The translations under genes and the position numbers were made by a program. A stretch of DNA of 64,000 nt from the NCBI RefSeq assembly GCF_033118175.1, contig NC_083691.1, positions 58,556,001-58,620,000 on the forward strand. The letters run 5' to 3'. Shown here one piece after another: positions 32,888 through 44,015 of the stretch. Each line of letters starts with the position of its first letter. Position 1 is the first letter of the stretch. Below the pieces are notes generated by a model, which worked only from the letters and a program-made list of their open reading frames with translations, was not told where the DNA came from and did not search any database. Source of the stretch: Dama dama (taxonomy: Eukaryota > Chordata > Mammalia > Artiodactyla > Cervidae).

Positions 32888-32902
32888 CAGTGGGGCTTCT
32901 TT

Positions 32903-33405
32903 AGAGTACATTTGCCCAGCTAATGAGCCCATGAAGCCATCAAACTATAAAAGCTGAAATCCATTTTTCCACTTACATTCAGATAATCCCAGCCACTCAC
33001 ATCACACAAGAACGTGGCAGGACTTCTTCAGGGCTGCCCCCGGGAGATAGCCTGACCTCCCATAACTTCGATGTAGAAGTCGGCCCTCCTCCTGCCACCC
33101 CCGAGGGTGGGGCCAGCCTCGTGCTGGGGCCCGGAGCCCTGCCGTTCAATCCCTCTGACTTTCATGGGTATCCCTTACCAAGCTGGCTTCCAGCCTGCAT
33201 CTGGCCTCAGGATGCAGCTGCTTTGGGTCTTCCTCACACCAGTAAACCCAGGATCAAGTCTTCTCCAGCTGCCCCTGTCATGTCTGCTCCCGAGGGGCTG
33301 GCCATTGCCAGGTGTGACATATACAAACACATTCCGCTGCAGTGGATCTGGTTTCCAGGGGTTATTTTTAGTTGAAATTAGCGCCTCCCCCAACTTTCCA
33401 TGTTT
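32903..33405. other. GC-rich single-copy stretch
   Basis: Right flank of the full-length L1. GC-rich with overlapping short frames on both strands, but no recognisable domain or splice arrangement. I do not call a gene. Confidence 0.4.
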
Positions 33406-33580
33406 CTGTGTGCTGTGCTCAGTCGCTCAGGCATGTCTGACTCTCTTGCGACCCCATGGACTGTAGCCTGCCAGGCTCCTCTGTCCATGGGAATCTCCCG
33501 GCAAGAATTCCTTCCTCCAGTGGATCTTCCTAAACCAGGGAAAGCGGGTTCTTTACCACTAGTGCCACCTGGGAAGCCCA
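33406..33580 (-). mobile_element. Bov-tA SINE, antisense, internally deleted
   Basis: Left end TGCTCAGTCGCTCAGGCATG, right end CCACCTGGGAAGCCC. About 35 bp of the middle are missing (after CGGCAAGAATTC), shortening it to 175 bp. Confidence 0.88.
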
Positions 33581-33599
33581 AATCTTCGCTCTTCTATTG

Positions 33600-33722
33600 T
33601 TTTTTTTTTACTTTTTGGTTGCATCATGTGGCATGTAGGATCTTAGTTTCTTAACCAGGGATCGAACCCACACTCCCAGCATTGAGTACATGGAGTTTAA
33701 ACCACTGGACCACCAGGAAACT
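33600..33722 (-). mobile_element. CHR-type tRNA SINE, antisense
   Basis: T-rich tail at the left, B-box-like CAGGGATCGAACCC at 33657-33670, and ACCACTGGACCACCAGGAAA at the right. Older cetartiodactyl SINE. Confidence 0.8.
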
Positions 33723-33735
33723 CCCAATAAGCTTG

Positions 33736-33938
33736 AAAGTGAAAGTGAAAGTCACTCAGTCATGTCTGACTCTTTGCAATCACATGGACTATACAGTTCA
33801 TGGAATTCTCCAGGACAGAATACTGGAGTAGGTATCCTTCCCCTCCTCCAGGGGACCTTCCCAACCCAGGAATCGAATCCAGGTCTCCGGCATGGCAGGA
33901 GGATTCTTTACCAGCTGAGCCACAAGGGAAGCCCAAAG
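33736..33938 (-). mobile_element. Bov-tA SINE, antisense
   Basis: Complete 203-bp antisense copy with a GAAAGT repeat tail at its left end. Flanked by a 13-bp duplication with one mismatch, CCCAATAAGCTTG / CCCAATAAGGTTG (33723-33735, 33939-33951). The left target lies at the end of the CHR SINE, so this copy is younger. Confidence 0.92.
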
Positions 33939-33951
33939 CCCAATAAGGTTG

Positions 33952-35185
33952 GCTCTTATTAATATTACACTCTCTGAAGAGAAATCCAGTTTAACCTTTG
34001 CTTTTCATAGACTCTTGGTTTCCTTTCTTCATAACTATTAAAAACACAAGACAAAACCCTGGTCCAGTGTGGATGTTCAAAGTGTATAAACTGCAAAGAA
34101 TCGGTTAGTTAAAATGTCACGGGAAAAATGAGCATGTTCCATCCCACCATGTTACCTCCTGGAAGAGGTCCAGCTCTCAAAGTACCATCGCCATTGTTCT
34201 TTGGCTTGTCTTTAAATAAAAATCTTTTCTAGACTGACTGTAAAGAACTTGATGTTACAAAAATTAGCAAGTTTAATGCTTGTGCAGAGTTGGAGACAGT
34301 TGTCCCACAGGTATATTTTGGGCTTGTTTTAGCCAAGTCAGCTCCAGTGTTTGGTGAGATCAGATTTACAGCTGTTCTTCTGTAACACAGAGACACAGCA
34401 CTATACTGTTCATTTCATAGAACATAAACCCTAAATCTCAGTGTTCCCAAGGGCTCTCATCATAGACCAAAGAAAAGAAGAGACCAGAAAGGCATTATTA
34501 TTATAACATTATTAGTTCTGATCGTGGGCTAAGCACAGAGATCTGGGTTTAAATGACTGCATCCAGGATGTGGGATAAAGAGGAATGGAACTGTGGAATA
34601 TTTGGGATGAAATGTAAGCATTTGGGGAATGTATATCAGTAGACTTGGCCTCCATCCTCTCACTGCCTGTCTGGGCATCCGTCCACACTGCAGCGCTGTT
34701 GAGCACATATAAGGGGATGCAGCCCAGCTTTCCAGGGAGAGCAAGATGGCAAATTAACCTCCATGCTCCTATCATAGAGCAGTGCTAAGACGATACATAC
34801 ACTAACAATATAAATGCCAACAGTCCACACATGAGTGAAGACACTTCATGTTCTCAAACTTTGGTTATAATCACACTGTCGGAGTCCAGGGCTAAATTCT
34901 GAAATGTGTATGGTAGCACAGTCTGCATGGATACTTGTGTCTGCTAAGTAGTCATTTGTTGCTGGAACCAGAGAGAAGCTCTATTTTGTGATCTCAGGCA
35001 TGTTGAATGTTTATTCTATTAGGAGTTAAAAAAGAATTTCTTTCTTCATAGTTTAGTTTTTACTCTGAGTTTAATAGGGAAAAAATAGAATGAAGACAAT
35101 AAATAAGACGCAAGAGAAGGAACAATAGTGCAGATTATTAATAGTTCCTTATAAATGTTAAGAATATCAGACATATATTTTTCAA
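33952..35185. other. Single-copy stretch
   Basis: No repeat family identified with confidence in 1.2 kb and no gene. A weak MIR-like phrase (GATCTGGGTTTAAATG, about 34540-34555) is the only hint. Confidence 0.4.
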
Positions 35186-35196
35186 AAATGCACTTG

Positions 35197-35311
35197 AGGG
35201 GGAATTCCCTGGTGGTCCAGTGGTTAGGACCCGATGCTTTCACTGCCAAGGACCTGGGTTCTATCCTTGGTTTAGGAACTAAGAATCCATGAGCCATGTG
35301 GTGCGACTGAC
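35197..35311 (+). mobile_element. CHR-type tRNA SINE, plus
   Basis: Begins GGGAATTCCCTGGTGGTCCA (tRNA-derived head), with the B-box-like GGGTTCTATCC at 35256-35266. Flanked by an 11-bp duplication with one mismatch, AAATGCACTTG / AAATGCATTTG (35186-35196, 35312-35322). Confidence 0.88.
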
Positions 35312-35377
35312 AAATGCATTTGGGAAACTGAATAATCGAGGTTCATATAAACTATTGGAATGATCAGCTAGTAGGTT

Positions 35378-35782
35378 GCATGTTGTTGTTGTTTAGTCGC
35401 TAAGTCATGTCTGACTCTGCAAGCCCATGAACTGCAGCACATCAGGTTCCTCTGTCCTCCACCATCTCCAAAAGTTTGCTCAATTTCATATCCATTGAGT
35501 CGATGATGCCATCAAACTATCTCATCCTCTGCCACCCCCTTCTCCTTTTGCCTTCAATCTTTTCCTGCATCAGGGTCCTTTCCACTGAGTCAGCTCTTCA
35601 CATCAGGCGGCCAAAGCATTGGACTTTCAGCTTCAGCATCAGTCCTTCCAGTGAATATTCAGGGTTGATTTCCTTTACAACTGACTGGTTTGATCTTGTT
35701 GTCCAAGGGACTCTCAAGAGTCTTCTCCAGCACCACAATCTGAAAGTATCAGTTTTTCAGCACTCAGCCTTCTTTATGGTTG
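35378..35782 (-). mobile_element. BovB 3' fragment, antisense
   Basis: Starts with a (GTT) tail and AGTCGCTAAGTCATGTCTGA and runs about 400 bp into the RT C-terminal coding region (antisense of WTIKK and ELWCWRR). Broken reading frame. No clear flanking duplication. Confidence 0.9.
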
Positions 35783-36344
35783 TATAATTGTGCAAAACAT
35801 TTTAAAAAACCACACGAAAAATTGTGTCAGTCCTTAAATCAAACACTTATTCCTTTGACAAAATAGGTATGAACTAGCCCAAATCACACCCTTTGGATGG
35901 CCGGGAATTCTACTTCTGCAAGAAAATGCTCAGAGTAAAGGAATCGTAGCCTTCGATGTCCTTGCATGAAAAGGTGTAAGTCAAATTGTATCCACCTGAA
36001 AGGGACCAACTCTTTATTTCGGAGAGGTTTTTAAAAGCCAAAGGAAAATCAACTCTGCCATCTGGTGCATAAACAGGTTATTGCAGCTTCTTTCTTAAAA
36101 TAATAATAATAATAACAGCTAACCCAGTTCTCCCTTTACAAAGAATTTTCATGACACCATGATGTTCCAGCCGAGTGGTTTTCCCTGGGTAACTGAAACC
36201 TGTTATAGATTTTTAAAAACTTGTTGATGGTAGTGTTTCTAAGACAAGAACTCACTTACTGCCCATGGTGAACCCAATGGCTCCTTTCTTCCGAGACTCA
36301 GATGCTCATATGAACATCAGTTACTGCCTGGTTCCTCTAGCTCA
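35783..36344. other. Single-copy stretch
   Basis: No supported feature; an AATAAT run lies near 36099-36114. Confidence 0.4.
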
Positions 36345-36548
36345 GGGTTTCCCATGTGGCTCAGTGGTAAAGAACCTGACTGCCAATGCAGGAGATGTGG
36401 GTTCGATTCCTGGGTCAGGAAGATCCTCTGGAGGAGAAAATGGCAACTCACTCCATTATCTTGCCTGGAAAATCCCATGGACAGAGGAGCCTGGTAGACC
36501 ACAATTCATGAGGCCGCCGAACAGTTGGATATGACTTAGCGACTAAAC
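36345..36548 (+). mobile_element. Bov-tA SINE, plus
   Basis: tRNA head GGTTTCCCATGTGGCTCAGT, B box GGTTCGATTCC at 36402-36412, and Bov-A body ending GACTTAGCGACTAAACAACA. Confidence 0.92.
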
Positions 36549-36845
36549 AACAGTGACAACCCCAGACTTAGCGAGATTTGGCCCTGCCCTGAGGGAAACC
36601 CTGGACTACACTTTTCTGGAGGGCAGCACAGTTGAGAGCTGGCCAGGCCGCTGGGTCTGGGAAACCAGACACCTGAAGCCATGAGTCAGGGATGGATCTG
36701 GTAGGAAACAGGTGATCTCCAGATGGTGAGGCAAACCTGAAAGATGGGATGGAAAGTCAGCAGGTCAGCTCAGCAGGGGACACTTGGGACAGAAGAAAAT
36801 GAGACCCCAAAAGGATGACGATGGAGGGAAGGGATGAAGGGAGAC
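36549..36845. other. Single-copy purine-rich stretch
   Basis: About 300 bp with no supported feature. It ends at the left target duplication of the inverted L1. Confidence 0.4.
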
Positions 36846-36859
36846 AGAAGAGCTCTTAG

Positions 36860-37231
36860 TGGGATTGTTGAGTCCTATGGTAAATTTATTCATAGTTTTT
36901 TTTAAGGGAGTTCTGTACTGTTCTCCATAGGCCCTATATCAATTTGCATTCCCACTAACAGTGCAAGGGGGTTCCCTTCATACCCTTTCCAGCATTTATT
37001 GTTTATAGATTTTTTGATGATGGCCATTCTGACACATGTGAGTTGATACCTCATTGTAGTTTTGATTTGCATTTCTCTAATAATGAGTGATGCTGAGCAT
37101 CTTTTCATGTGTTTATATTCACGAGGGAGGGACATACATATACCTGTGACTGATTCATGTTGATATATGGGAGAAACAAACACAATATTGTACAGCAATT
37201 GTCCTCCAAATAAAAATAAGCAATTTAATAA
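36860..37231. mobile_element. L1 with 5' inversion (twin-priming structure)
   Basis: 36860-37117 is L1 ORF2 sequence in antisense (it contains the antisense of MKRCS and NKCWKG). 37118-37231 is the L1 3' UTR in sense orientation with its A-rich end. A perfect 14-bp duplication, AGAAGAGCTCTTAG, encloses the whole (36846-36859, 37232-37245). Two oppositely oriented L1 parts inside a single duplication are the signature of one twin-primed insertion with an internal deletion. Confidence 0.95.
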
Positions 37232-37370
37232 AGAAGAGCTCTTAGACAGAGTCCTGTAGCCCTGTCCAGTCCTGGCCCCCACTCTCCTCCACTGAGCTCA
37301 CCCCAAGCCCCACACTGGCTTCATCCTCACTGCTGCCAACGAGGGAGCAGCCTGAGGAGGGCAAGAGGTT

Positions 37371-38043
37371 GGTGCTAAGGGTTCAACTGAGTCCCTCCAA
37401 ATTCACAGCTTAAAGACCTAAACACCAGTTCCCAGAATGTGACTCTGGGTGGCTGCAGATAGAATCAGTTAAGATGAAGTCATATTGGAGGAAGGTGGGT
37501 GCTTAATTCAGTACGACTGGTTTCCTTATAAAAAGGAGAAGTTTGGACATAAACAAGAACACAGGGAGAAAGCCCAGGTAAGCCTGAAGGCAGAGATTAG
37601 GGGGAATACATTACAAGGCAAAGGCTTCCCTGGTGGTCCAGATGGTAAAGAATCCATCTGCTGCACAGGAGACCTGGGTTCGATCCCTGAGTTAGGAAGA
37701 TCCCCTGGAGGAGGGCATGACAACTTCCCTCTAGTATTCTTGCCTGGAGAATTCCCATGGACAGAGGAGCCTGGTGGGCTTCGGTCCACGGGGTTGCAAA
37801 GAGCTGCACACAGCTGAGCGACTAAGCACACATTACAAGGCAAGTCAGTTTCCAGCAGGCTAGGAGATACCAGTGGGAGGCGGGAGGCCTGGGACAGAGT
37901 CTCGGTAAGATCCCGCAGGAGGGACCGAGTCTGTGACCCCGTGACCTCTGACATCTGGCCTCCAGAACCGGGGACAATGCACTGGTGCTGCTTGTCACCT
38001 GGTGGATAGGCTTTGTCACAGCAGCGTTAGGAACCTGATACAG
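37371..38043 (+). mobile_element. MLT1-type MaLR LTR, split by a Bov-tA
   Basis: The left part (37371-37607) shows GAGTCCCTCCAAATTCA, CAGAATGTGACT and ACTGGTTTCCTTATAAAA. The right part (37850-38043) ends in CTGGCCTCCAGAAC and GGAACCTGATACAG. These are diagnostic pieces of the ancient mammalian MLT1 LTR. The Bov-tA at 37622-37829 interrupts it. Highly diverged, no coding content. Confidence 0.72.
37622..37829 (+). mobile_element. Bov-tA SINE with perfect 14-bp TSD
   Basis: Complete plus-strand copy with B box GGTTCGATCCC (37678-37688), ending AGCTGAGCGACTAAGCAC. Perfect duplication ACATTACAAGGCAA at 37608-37621 and 37830-37843. Confidence 0.96.
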
Positions 38044-39195
38044 CTAGGGAGGGAGTGGTGATGACAAGGGGAATGGTTGGTTCTTCTTGCCTTTTCTTCT
38101 CACACAACACTGGCAGCTGGCATTTCAGAGGCGAGCCATGTCAGGGAGGGTGGGGGCAGTGTTTGGACCGCGAGCAGCTATATGGACAGGAGCTGGCCTT
38201 GGGCTTCCTCCCTGGTTTTCTGTCCACATGTTGGTCTCTGGGAGGTATCCTCCAGGCCTCTAGAAATGGGCTGACTGGCATTTGCCATAAATTAAGAGGA
38301 TCAAGTTTGCCAAAGGCAAACTCAGGTTAAAGAGAAAGGCCTGCTCTTAGAGCAGCTGGTGGGAACCAGGCTTCCGAGGGCTTCACTCCCGTCCTCCCCT
38401 GAAGCCTCCCACGTGCTGGTCATCCTGATGTGCCTCTCAGATCGCAGCTCCTGTTAGCGTCTGCACAGCTGAGGCTGAACTCCAGAGCATGTCCTCACAT
38501 GCCCCCTCTGGAGGGAGCCAGTCTCAGGTGCAGGACATGAGGAAGGGGCCTTCTAGTCACCTCCCTGCAACCCCTCTACACAAGCCCCAAGTCTCCCAAC
38601 TGCGGGCCCCTCCCACCAGCAGGTCTGCGCAGCTGAACACTGGTGGAGGCTCACCTGCGCCCCAGGGATTCCTGCTCGCCCAGGGCCTGTGGACTAGTCC
38701 CACCCTGCCATTCCTGCCAGCAGCTCCTCCATCCAGGGGCTGCAGCTGCACTTCCCTGGGAGGTCTGCACTGGCTTTGGGGTGGTCCTTCCCAAGTTTGT
38801 CCCTCCTTAGACATCATCCCTCCACCCTGGGAGCCATGGAGAAATCTCTTTACATCTTACATTTACTTTTTAAACTCACAGCGTAATAATTCTTTCAACT
38901 GAACATCCTCTATTTAGATCACTGTGTGGTCCTGTCACCCCTTTCTCTACTTCTGTGGTCAGCATGGAAAAGAGGACCACACTGAGTAAGGAGGATCTTG
39001 AGTAAGGTCCAGGCAACACAGAGGACCATGTGGAGCATGGCTGGGCACACAGCAGATACTTGGTAACTTCCTGCTCATCATCTCGGCTAACGATATTGAT
39101 AGAATTCGGCAAATTATGATTAAGATGTCATAAAATTAGATGACAAGATGAAGAATCTAAACAGCCAACTGGAAACTATAAAAAGCAATCAGATG
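38044..39195. other. Single-copy, partly GC-rich stretch
   Basis: 38490-38830 is GC-rich and gives a chance open frame of 137 codons. I see no conserved domain, signal or splice context. The remainder is unassigned. Confidence 0.4.
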
Positions 39196-39325
39196 ATGAT
39201 TCATATTGTTGTATGTTGGAAGCCAACACAACATTGTAAAAATTAAACAAAGAATATGAAAAAAGAATACAGCTGAGTCACTGCTGTACACCAGAAACTC
39301 ACGTATCATTGCAAGTTAGTTATTG
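39196..39325 (+). mobile_element. Two degenerate L1 3' UTR ends
   Basis: 39196-39262 resembles the sense L1 tail (GATTCATATTG, CCAACACAACATTGTAAA). 39263-39325 resembles an alternative tail (GCTGTACACCAGAAACTCAC). Both are old and truncated. Confidence 0.6.
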
Positions 39326-39792
39326 AGCCTGTGCTGTGTCTGGGCCTTTGAAGCTCTGGAGCTGAGTTAAAGCTTGCGATGAGTACACAGCTGGCTGGGC
39401 ATCACGGGAGTTTCCAAAACCCCAACTTGGCCATCGTACTCATCCATGTCCCTGGGGAACTGAGAACAGACAAATCAAAGCTCTTTTTCAGAAATGTGCT
39501 ACAGAAGGACAGCATTGCCCCTGACAAGTCTTTCACATCAAAGTGGCTCCACATGCAGGCTGCAGCTCCGGGGGAGGACTGGAGTGTCACGTCAAGAATG
39601 TCTTCTGCAAAGAGGAGTATGGAGGCTGGGCGGGAGGCAGGGTTCTGGGAACATGGGTCCAGAAGGAGGCAGCGGGAGGTGGGGGACAGCCTGGCGTGGG
39701 GGGCATCAACCAAGCCAAGTGTCTGACTGCTCCGTCCTTCTCAAGGAGGCCTACAACATTAACACTGTCAGTTTAGGTATTTTACCTTATCT
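39326..39792. other. Single-copy stretch
   Basis: GC-rich, with overlapping short frames on both strands at 39400-39810 that I regard as chance. No supported gene. Confidence 0.4.
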
Positions 39793-39999
39793 AAAGTGGC
39801 TCAGATGGTAAAAAAAAAAATCTGCCTGCAATGTAGGAGACCTGGGTTCGATCCCTGGGTGGAGAAGATCCCCTGGAGAAGGAAATGGCAACCCACTCCA
39901 GTATTCTTGCCTGGAGAATCGTATGGACAGAGGAGTCTGACAGGCCACAGTCCATGGGATCATGAAGTGTTGGACACGACTGAGGGACTAATACATAAA
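39793..39999 (+). mobile_element. Bov-tA SINE, plus
   Basis: The tRNA head is partly lost (starts AAGTGGCTCAGATGG) and has an 11-A run. B box GGTTCGATCCC is at 39846-39856, and the body ends GACACGACTGAGGGACTAAT. Confidence 0.9.
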
Positions 40000-40029
40000 A
40001 CTCCAAGCAGTACTTCAAGCCCTCTCTGT

Positions 40030-40090
40030 TCCATGATAGGGAAACCAGGGTCAGAGAGATGGTGTGACTTTCCCAAGGATGGATGAAGTT
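40030..40090 (+). mobile_element. Probable MIR remnant
   Basis: GGGAAACCAGGGTCAGAGAG and ACTTTCCCAAGGATGG match the conserved MIR core by eye. Ancient and short. Confidence 0.5.
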
Positions 40091-41494
40091 TGAATGACCT
40101 GTTAATAAGCTTGATCTATTAAATAATATTTACTGATCCTGACTATACCTCCTGCATCAGGAAATAGGAAACAGATGGCACTCTCACATGAGGATCATTT
40201 GAGGCGGTTTCTTGACACAGAGGCTACCAACCAAGGAGTGGGTGAGCAGAGCTCCTGCTTCATGGCAGCCACGCTCTCCTCTCAACCTCACCCCTGGGAG
40301 GGGAGAGAGTGGCTGCCTGAGCCCAGAAGCAGGGACTGCACAGAGCAGCTGTTTGCCAAGAAGATAGAGCCTTGTCCAAGCAGCCCCGTAGGGCAGGAGG
40401 TGAGGAGGTGAGAGGGCCTTGGTCCTTGCCTTCACTCTCCGGGTTCCCTCCTCCTCTCCCTCCCAGCCCTGCCACACCACCCCAAGCAGAAGCCATGGGA
40501 ACTCTTGTTGTGGTTCCTGCAGGTCAATCCTGGGACAGAGGGCATGATGGAGAGGGGTGGTGAGCAAATCTGAAGGCTGAAAAGTAAGAAGCAGCCCCAA
40601 CGTAGGATGTGAAATCTGCCTGGCAGTTCATCAGTCTGCGGAATATGAATGATACAGACAGACGTGAAGCAGCTGAGAAGCAGACTACATTCTCCCAAGG
40701 ACATGCGGACACTGTGAGGCATCAGAGAGACTTCTGCATGGGACACCTTCCTCTCTCCACCATGAACTCTGAGATGCTGGCTGTATGAGGAGATATCTGG
40801 CTCCTGGATCTAAGTCGCTGACCCAGAGCAGCTGCGGGGACTGAGTGTCAGATGGGGGTGGTCTGGACACGAATTCCACATGCTTCTTACCTTCCTGGTT
40901 TCCAAGGAAATAGGACCCTGGCCTCTGCAGTCCAGACCTGACCTGAGGACATCAGTACTGCTTTGCTTGGAGTTTTGAAAACACTGCTGCCTGTCAATTT
41001 CATCTCGACTCCACCTTCCCCCAGATCCTGCACCAGTGCCATCTTTTCTTTCCTGGCTTTATCCGATTCCATGTTTGCCTTGGTCCCCGGCTTGGCAAGG
41101 ACCAGGGGAGAAGTCTGGTCACCCTCCTTCCATCACACTGTAATGTAATGGTCAGATTTTTCAATTTCTAGTTTCTAAGCCTCCCTCAAGCTTTCAGGAA
41201 GGAGTGAGGGCTTGAATCCTAGTAGGCAGTCTGCTTTTTCCCACTCTGGTGGGGTCAGCAGTTTTCCCTTTTTCTTCAGAATTCTTGGTCACTTTCACTC
41301 TGATTTGTGGATTTTCTCTTCTCTGCCCAGCTGGACATCCTGTGAACCCTTTTCGGTTGAGATTGGGCTGTGTGGGTGTCCTGGCATTGTAAGATGGCTG
41401 CTCAGCAGTACCTCTGGCCTCTTAAGGTGAAAACCACAGGTAAAGTTATAGAACGGCATGCCTGACAGCTACACCACTCCGCCTCATTTATTCC
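40091..41494. other. Single-copy stretch, 1.4 kb
   Basis: Moderately GC-rich. Overlapping open frames of 60-138 codons on both strands at 40175-40750 contradict each other and look like chance. No exon or RNA gene can be supported. Confidence 0.4.
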
Positions 41495-41620
41495 AATGAA
41501 CTTGTTTAATTTCCTTCACAGTCCATTTTCCAGATATGAAGATAGACATCAATCACTGGCCTAAGGTCACCAGCCAGCAACTCCTGAAACTCACACTCTT
41601 GACGTAGGAGTCACGAAAAG
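41495..41620 (+). mobile_element. Possible MIR remnant
   Basis: TCCATTTTCCAGATATGAAGATAG-type spacing, CCTAAGGTCACCAGCCAGCA and GACGTAGGAGTCA follow the order of MIR conserved blocks. Confidence 0.45.
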
Positions 41621-42264
41621 GAGGGGTCACGGGAGCAGAGAATAAGGAACTGAATCTTCTCTGTCATCAAATAGGATATGGGCTTACAGGGCTCAGGTCT
41701 GCAAACAGCAGCAGATTTTGCCCCAACTCACAGCCTGGTCTCCCCTGAAGGCCTGCAGGAGCACCAAATGACCCCAGGAGACTGCAGCAAAGAGGGCCAT
41801 TGGGGGCCCTGCTCCCCCTACTGTTCCCAAAGCTCCCAGCCCTATTGTCTGAGAAGCCTTGGCTCACCCCTCCTGGGCTCTCCTGTCAGGGGAGGGTGGT
41901 AGCATGGCATCGAGATGCCTGCCTTGGGACCCCTCGATGCCATCGCCAGCTGTGTGATCATCTCATTATGCAAACCTCGGGGTCTGCTCCCCCAAGGACA
42001 CTACACCCACCTCCCTGGGCCAGGAGGCTGCAGAGCACATGACAAACCCTCAAACGCAGCCACATGCCCACCCTGAGTGGGCTGCCTGAGGTGCCCCAGG
42101 CTCGCTCCACCACCTCTCGCCTCATCCTACTTCTCCTCTTGTGAACTTTGAGCCCAGACAGTGTGCACAGTCATCTCAGGCGACGCGTGACTGTGGCAGG
42201 ATGGCAGGTCAACTTGGAGAGCCTGGCAACAAGCGCTGAGTCATTCAGATGAAAATCAGTATCA
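41621..42264. other. Single-copy GC-rich stretch
   Basis: No supported feature. Confidence 0.4.
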
Positions 42265-42645
42265 GAAACCGTGCTCTGCTCAATGTCATGTGGCAGCCTG
42301 GACAGGAGGGGAGTGTGGGGGAGAGAACTTAGAGACTGAACTTAGGTTCCCATGGTGGGAAGGATGGGGAGAAGGGACAGTTATGGAGTTTGGGTTGGAC
42401 ATGTACACACTGCTATATTGAAAATGGATAACCAACAAGCACCTACTGTACAGCACAGGAGACTCTGCTTAATATTATGTGCTAGCCTGGATGGGAGGGG
42501 GGTTTGAGGGAGAATGAATACAAGTCTATGCATGGCTGAGTCCCTTTGCCATTCACCTGAAACTATCACTTGAAACCTGAAACTATTAACATTGTTAATT
42601 GGCTATACCCCAGTACAAAGTAAAATGTTTACAACAATAAATAAA
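42265..42645 (+). mobile_element. Old L1 3' UTR, sense
   Basis: Contains GTACACACTGCTATATTGAA, CACCTACTGTACAGCACAGG and a terminal AATTGGCTATACCCCAGTAC, the classic cetartiodactyl L1 3' end. The block near 42270-42325 repeats motifs seen at 42465-42515 (CTCTGCT-AAT-TTATGTG), so two overlapping tails or a partial duplication are present. Confidence 0.75.
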
Positions 42646-43231
42646 TTCTGCTCCTCAGGACCATAGCAGATGCCCTCATTGCCTGTCCCTATGGAGCAGC
42701 TCTTGGTAGCATCAAGAAGGCTGTCTGCAATGGAGGATTCATCTTACTCTCCCTACCAGATAGCTCTGCCCTTGTTTTGAGCAATTGGAGATGAAATGAA
42801 GCCAACTGTGAGAAAATGGCCCAGCAGGAAAGACTAGAACGGGGCTCTGACCCCGGGTGTGTCGTAGCAACAGAAGTGCAAGGGCTTATTTGATTCTAGA
42901 CAAGTCAGCAGGGTGGGGCTGTTTCCTAGGGCCATTTGCTCAGCAGTGTGGAGTTAAGAGAAAGCACAGAGATCCGGGGAAATCCGGGCTCCTCTGCTCA
43001 GCAGCTGAGAGACTTCAGGCTCAGTAATGACTTTTCTGGATATTGCGGGGCTCATTGATCACATGAGGAGAACTCTCACCTCTGTCAAGATTGTCTCCTT
43101 CTTTGGGATAATTACTTGGGTCCCTAGGAGGCCACCTGGCACCCCATGACCGCCCAGGCCTGTGGCTCCATGCTGGGTCCCCTCCTCAGTCCACCCAGCC
43201 CAGTCTGATATGTGATCCTCTTCCCTCATCA
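42646..43231. other. Single-copy stretch
   Basis: No supported gene or recognised repeat, apart from a weak MIR-like stretch near 43000-43075. Confidence 0.4.
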
Positions 43232-43432
43232 GTGTCGTTGTTCACTTGCTCAGTGAGTCCGACTCTTTGCAACCCCATGGACTGCAGCACACCAGGCTTC
43301 CCTGTCCTTCACTATCTCCTGAAGTTTGCTCAAACTCATGTCCATTGAGTTGATGATGCCATTCAACCATCTCATCCTCGATCGCCCCCTTCTCCTCCTG
43401 CCCTCAATCTTTCCCAGCATCAGGATCTTTGC
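43232..43432 (-). mobile_element. BovB 3' end, antisense
   Basis: About 200 bp from the BovB terminus (AGTCCGACTCTTTGCAACCC) to TTTCCCAGCATCAGGATCTT. Faces a plus-strand copy of the same end at 43556-43775. Confidence 0.87.
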
Positions 43433-43555
43433 CCCATCGGTTGTGTCCACTCTTTATTCTGGCTGCCTGACAGTCAACACCCCCTCTGGTGACAGACACA
43501 GCATCTGAGGCTGCTCTGGGTGGTATCAGTGGAACTGGAATTCAGTCAATCAATT

Positions 43556-43775
43556 TCTTCACACCTGATGCAGAGAGCCAACTCATTGCAAAAGACTGTA
43601 ATGCTGGGAAAGATTGAGGGCAGGAGGAAAAGGGGATGACAGAGGGTGAGATGGTTGCATGGCATCACCGATTCAAAGGACATAAGTTTGAGCAAACTCT
43701 AGGGGATGATGCAGTCTGTCGTGCAGCAGTCCATGGGGTCACAGAGTCGGACATGACTGAGTAACTGAACAAACA
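43556..43775 (+). mobile_element. BovB 3' end, plus
   Basis: About 220 bp, from CACCTGATGCAGAGAGCCAA to the terminal GACATGACTGAGTAACTGAA. With the preceding antisense copy it forms an inverted pair around a 123-bp spacer. Confidence 0.87.
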
Positions 43776-43777
43776 AC

Positions 43778-43930
43778 ATAGTTGATTTACAGTGTTGTGT
43801 GACTTCCTGCCTTACAGCAAAGTGAATCAGTTATACATACATCCACTCTTTCTAGAGTCTTTTCCAACACAGGCCATCACAGAGCATTGAGTTGAGTTCC
43901 CTATACAACACAGTAGGTTCTTATTAGTTG
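43778..43930 (-). mobile_element. L1 3' UTR, antisense
   Basis: TAGTTGATTTACAGTGTTGT through AGTGAATCAGTTATACATAC to ACACAGTAGGTTCTTATTAG, the antisense of the L1 3' UTR. It directly abuts the BovB end, which suggests the BovB was inserted next to its tail. Confidence 0.8.
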
Positions 43931-44015
43931 CCGGGGGCACACCTGTCCTGTTTACTATAGTGTCCCTGGTACCTTGCCCAGGTTAGGCAATCAAAACATT
44001 TACGAAATGAATGAA

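Noticed and set aside
37622..37829. tRNA-like sequence (A/B box) as a tRNA gene
   Set aside because: It is the tRNA-derived head of a Bov-tA SINE followed by the Bov-A body and flanked by a target duplication. The same applies to the other Bov-tA and CHR copies.
38489..38902. 137-codon plus-strand frame in GC-rich DNA
   Set aside because: A minus-strand frame overlaps it, there are no domains or splice context, and GC-rich DNA produces such frames by chance.
40175..40750. Several overlapping 60-138 codon frames on both strands
   Set aside because: Mutually contradictory and without recognisable protein features.
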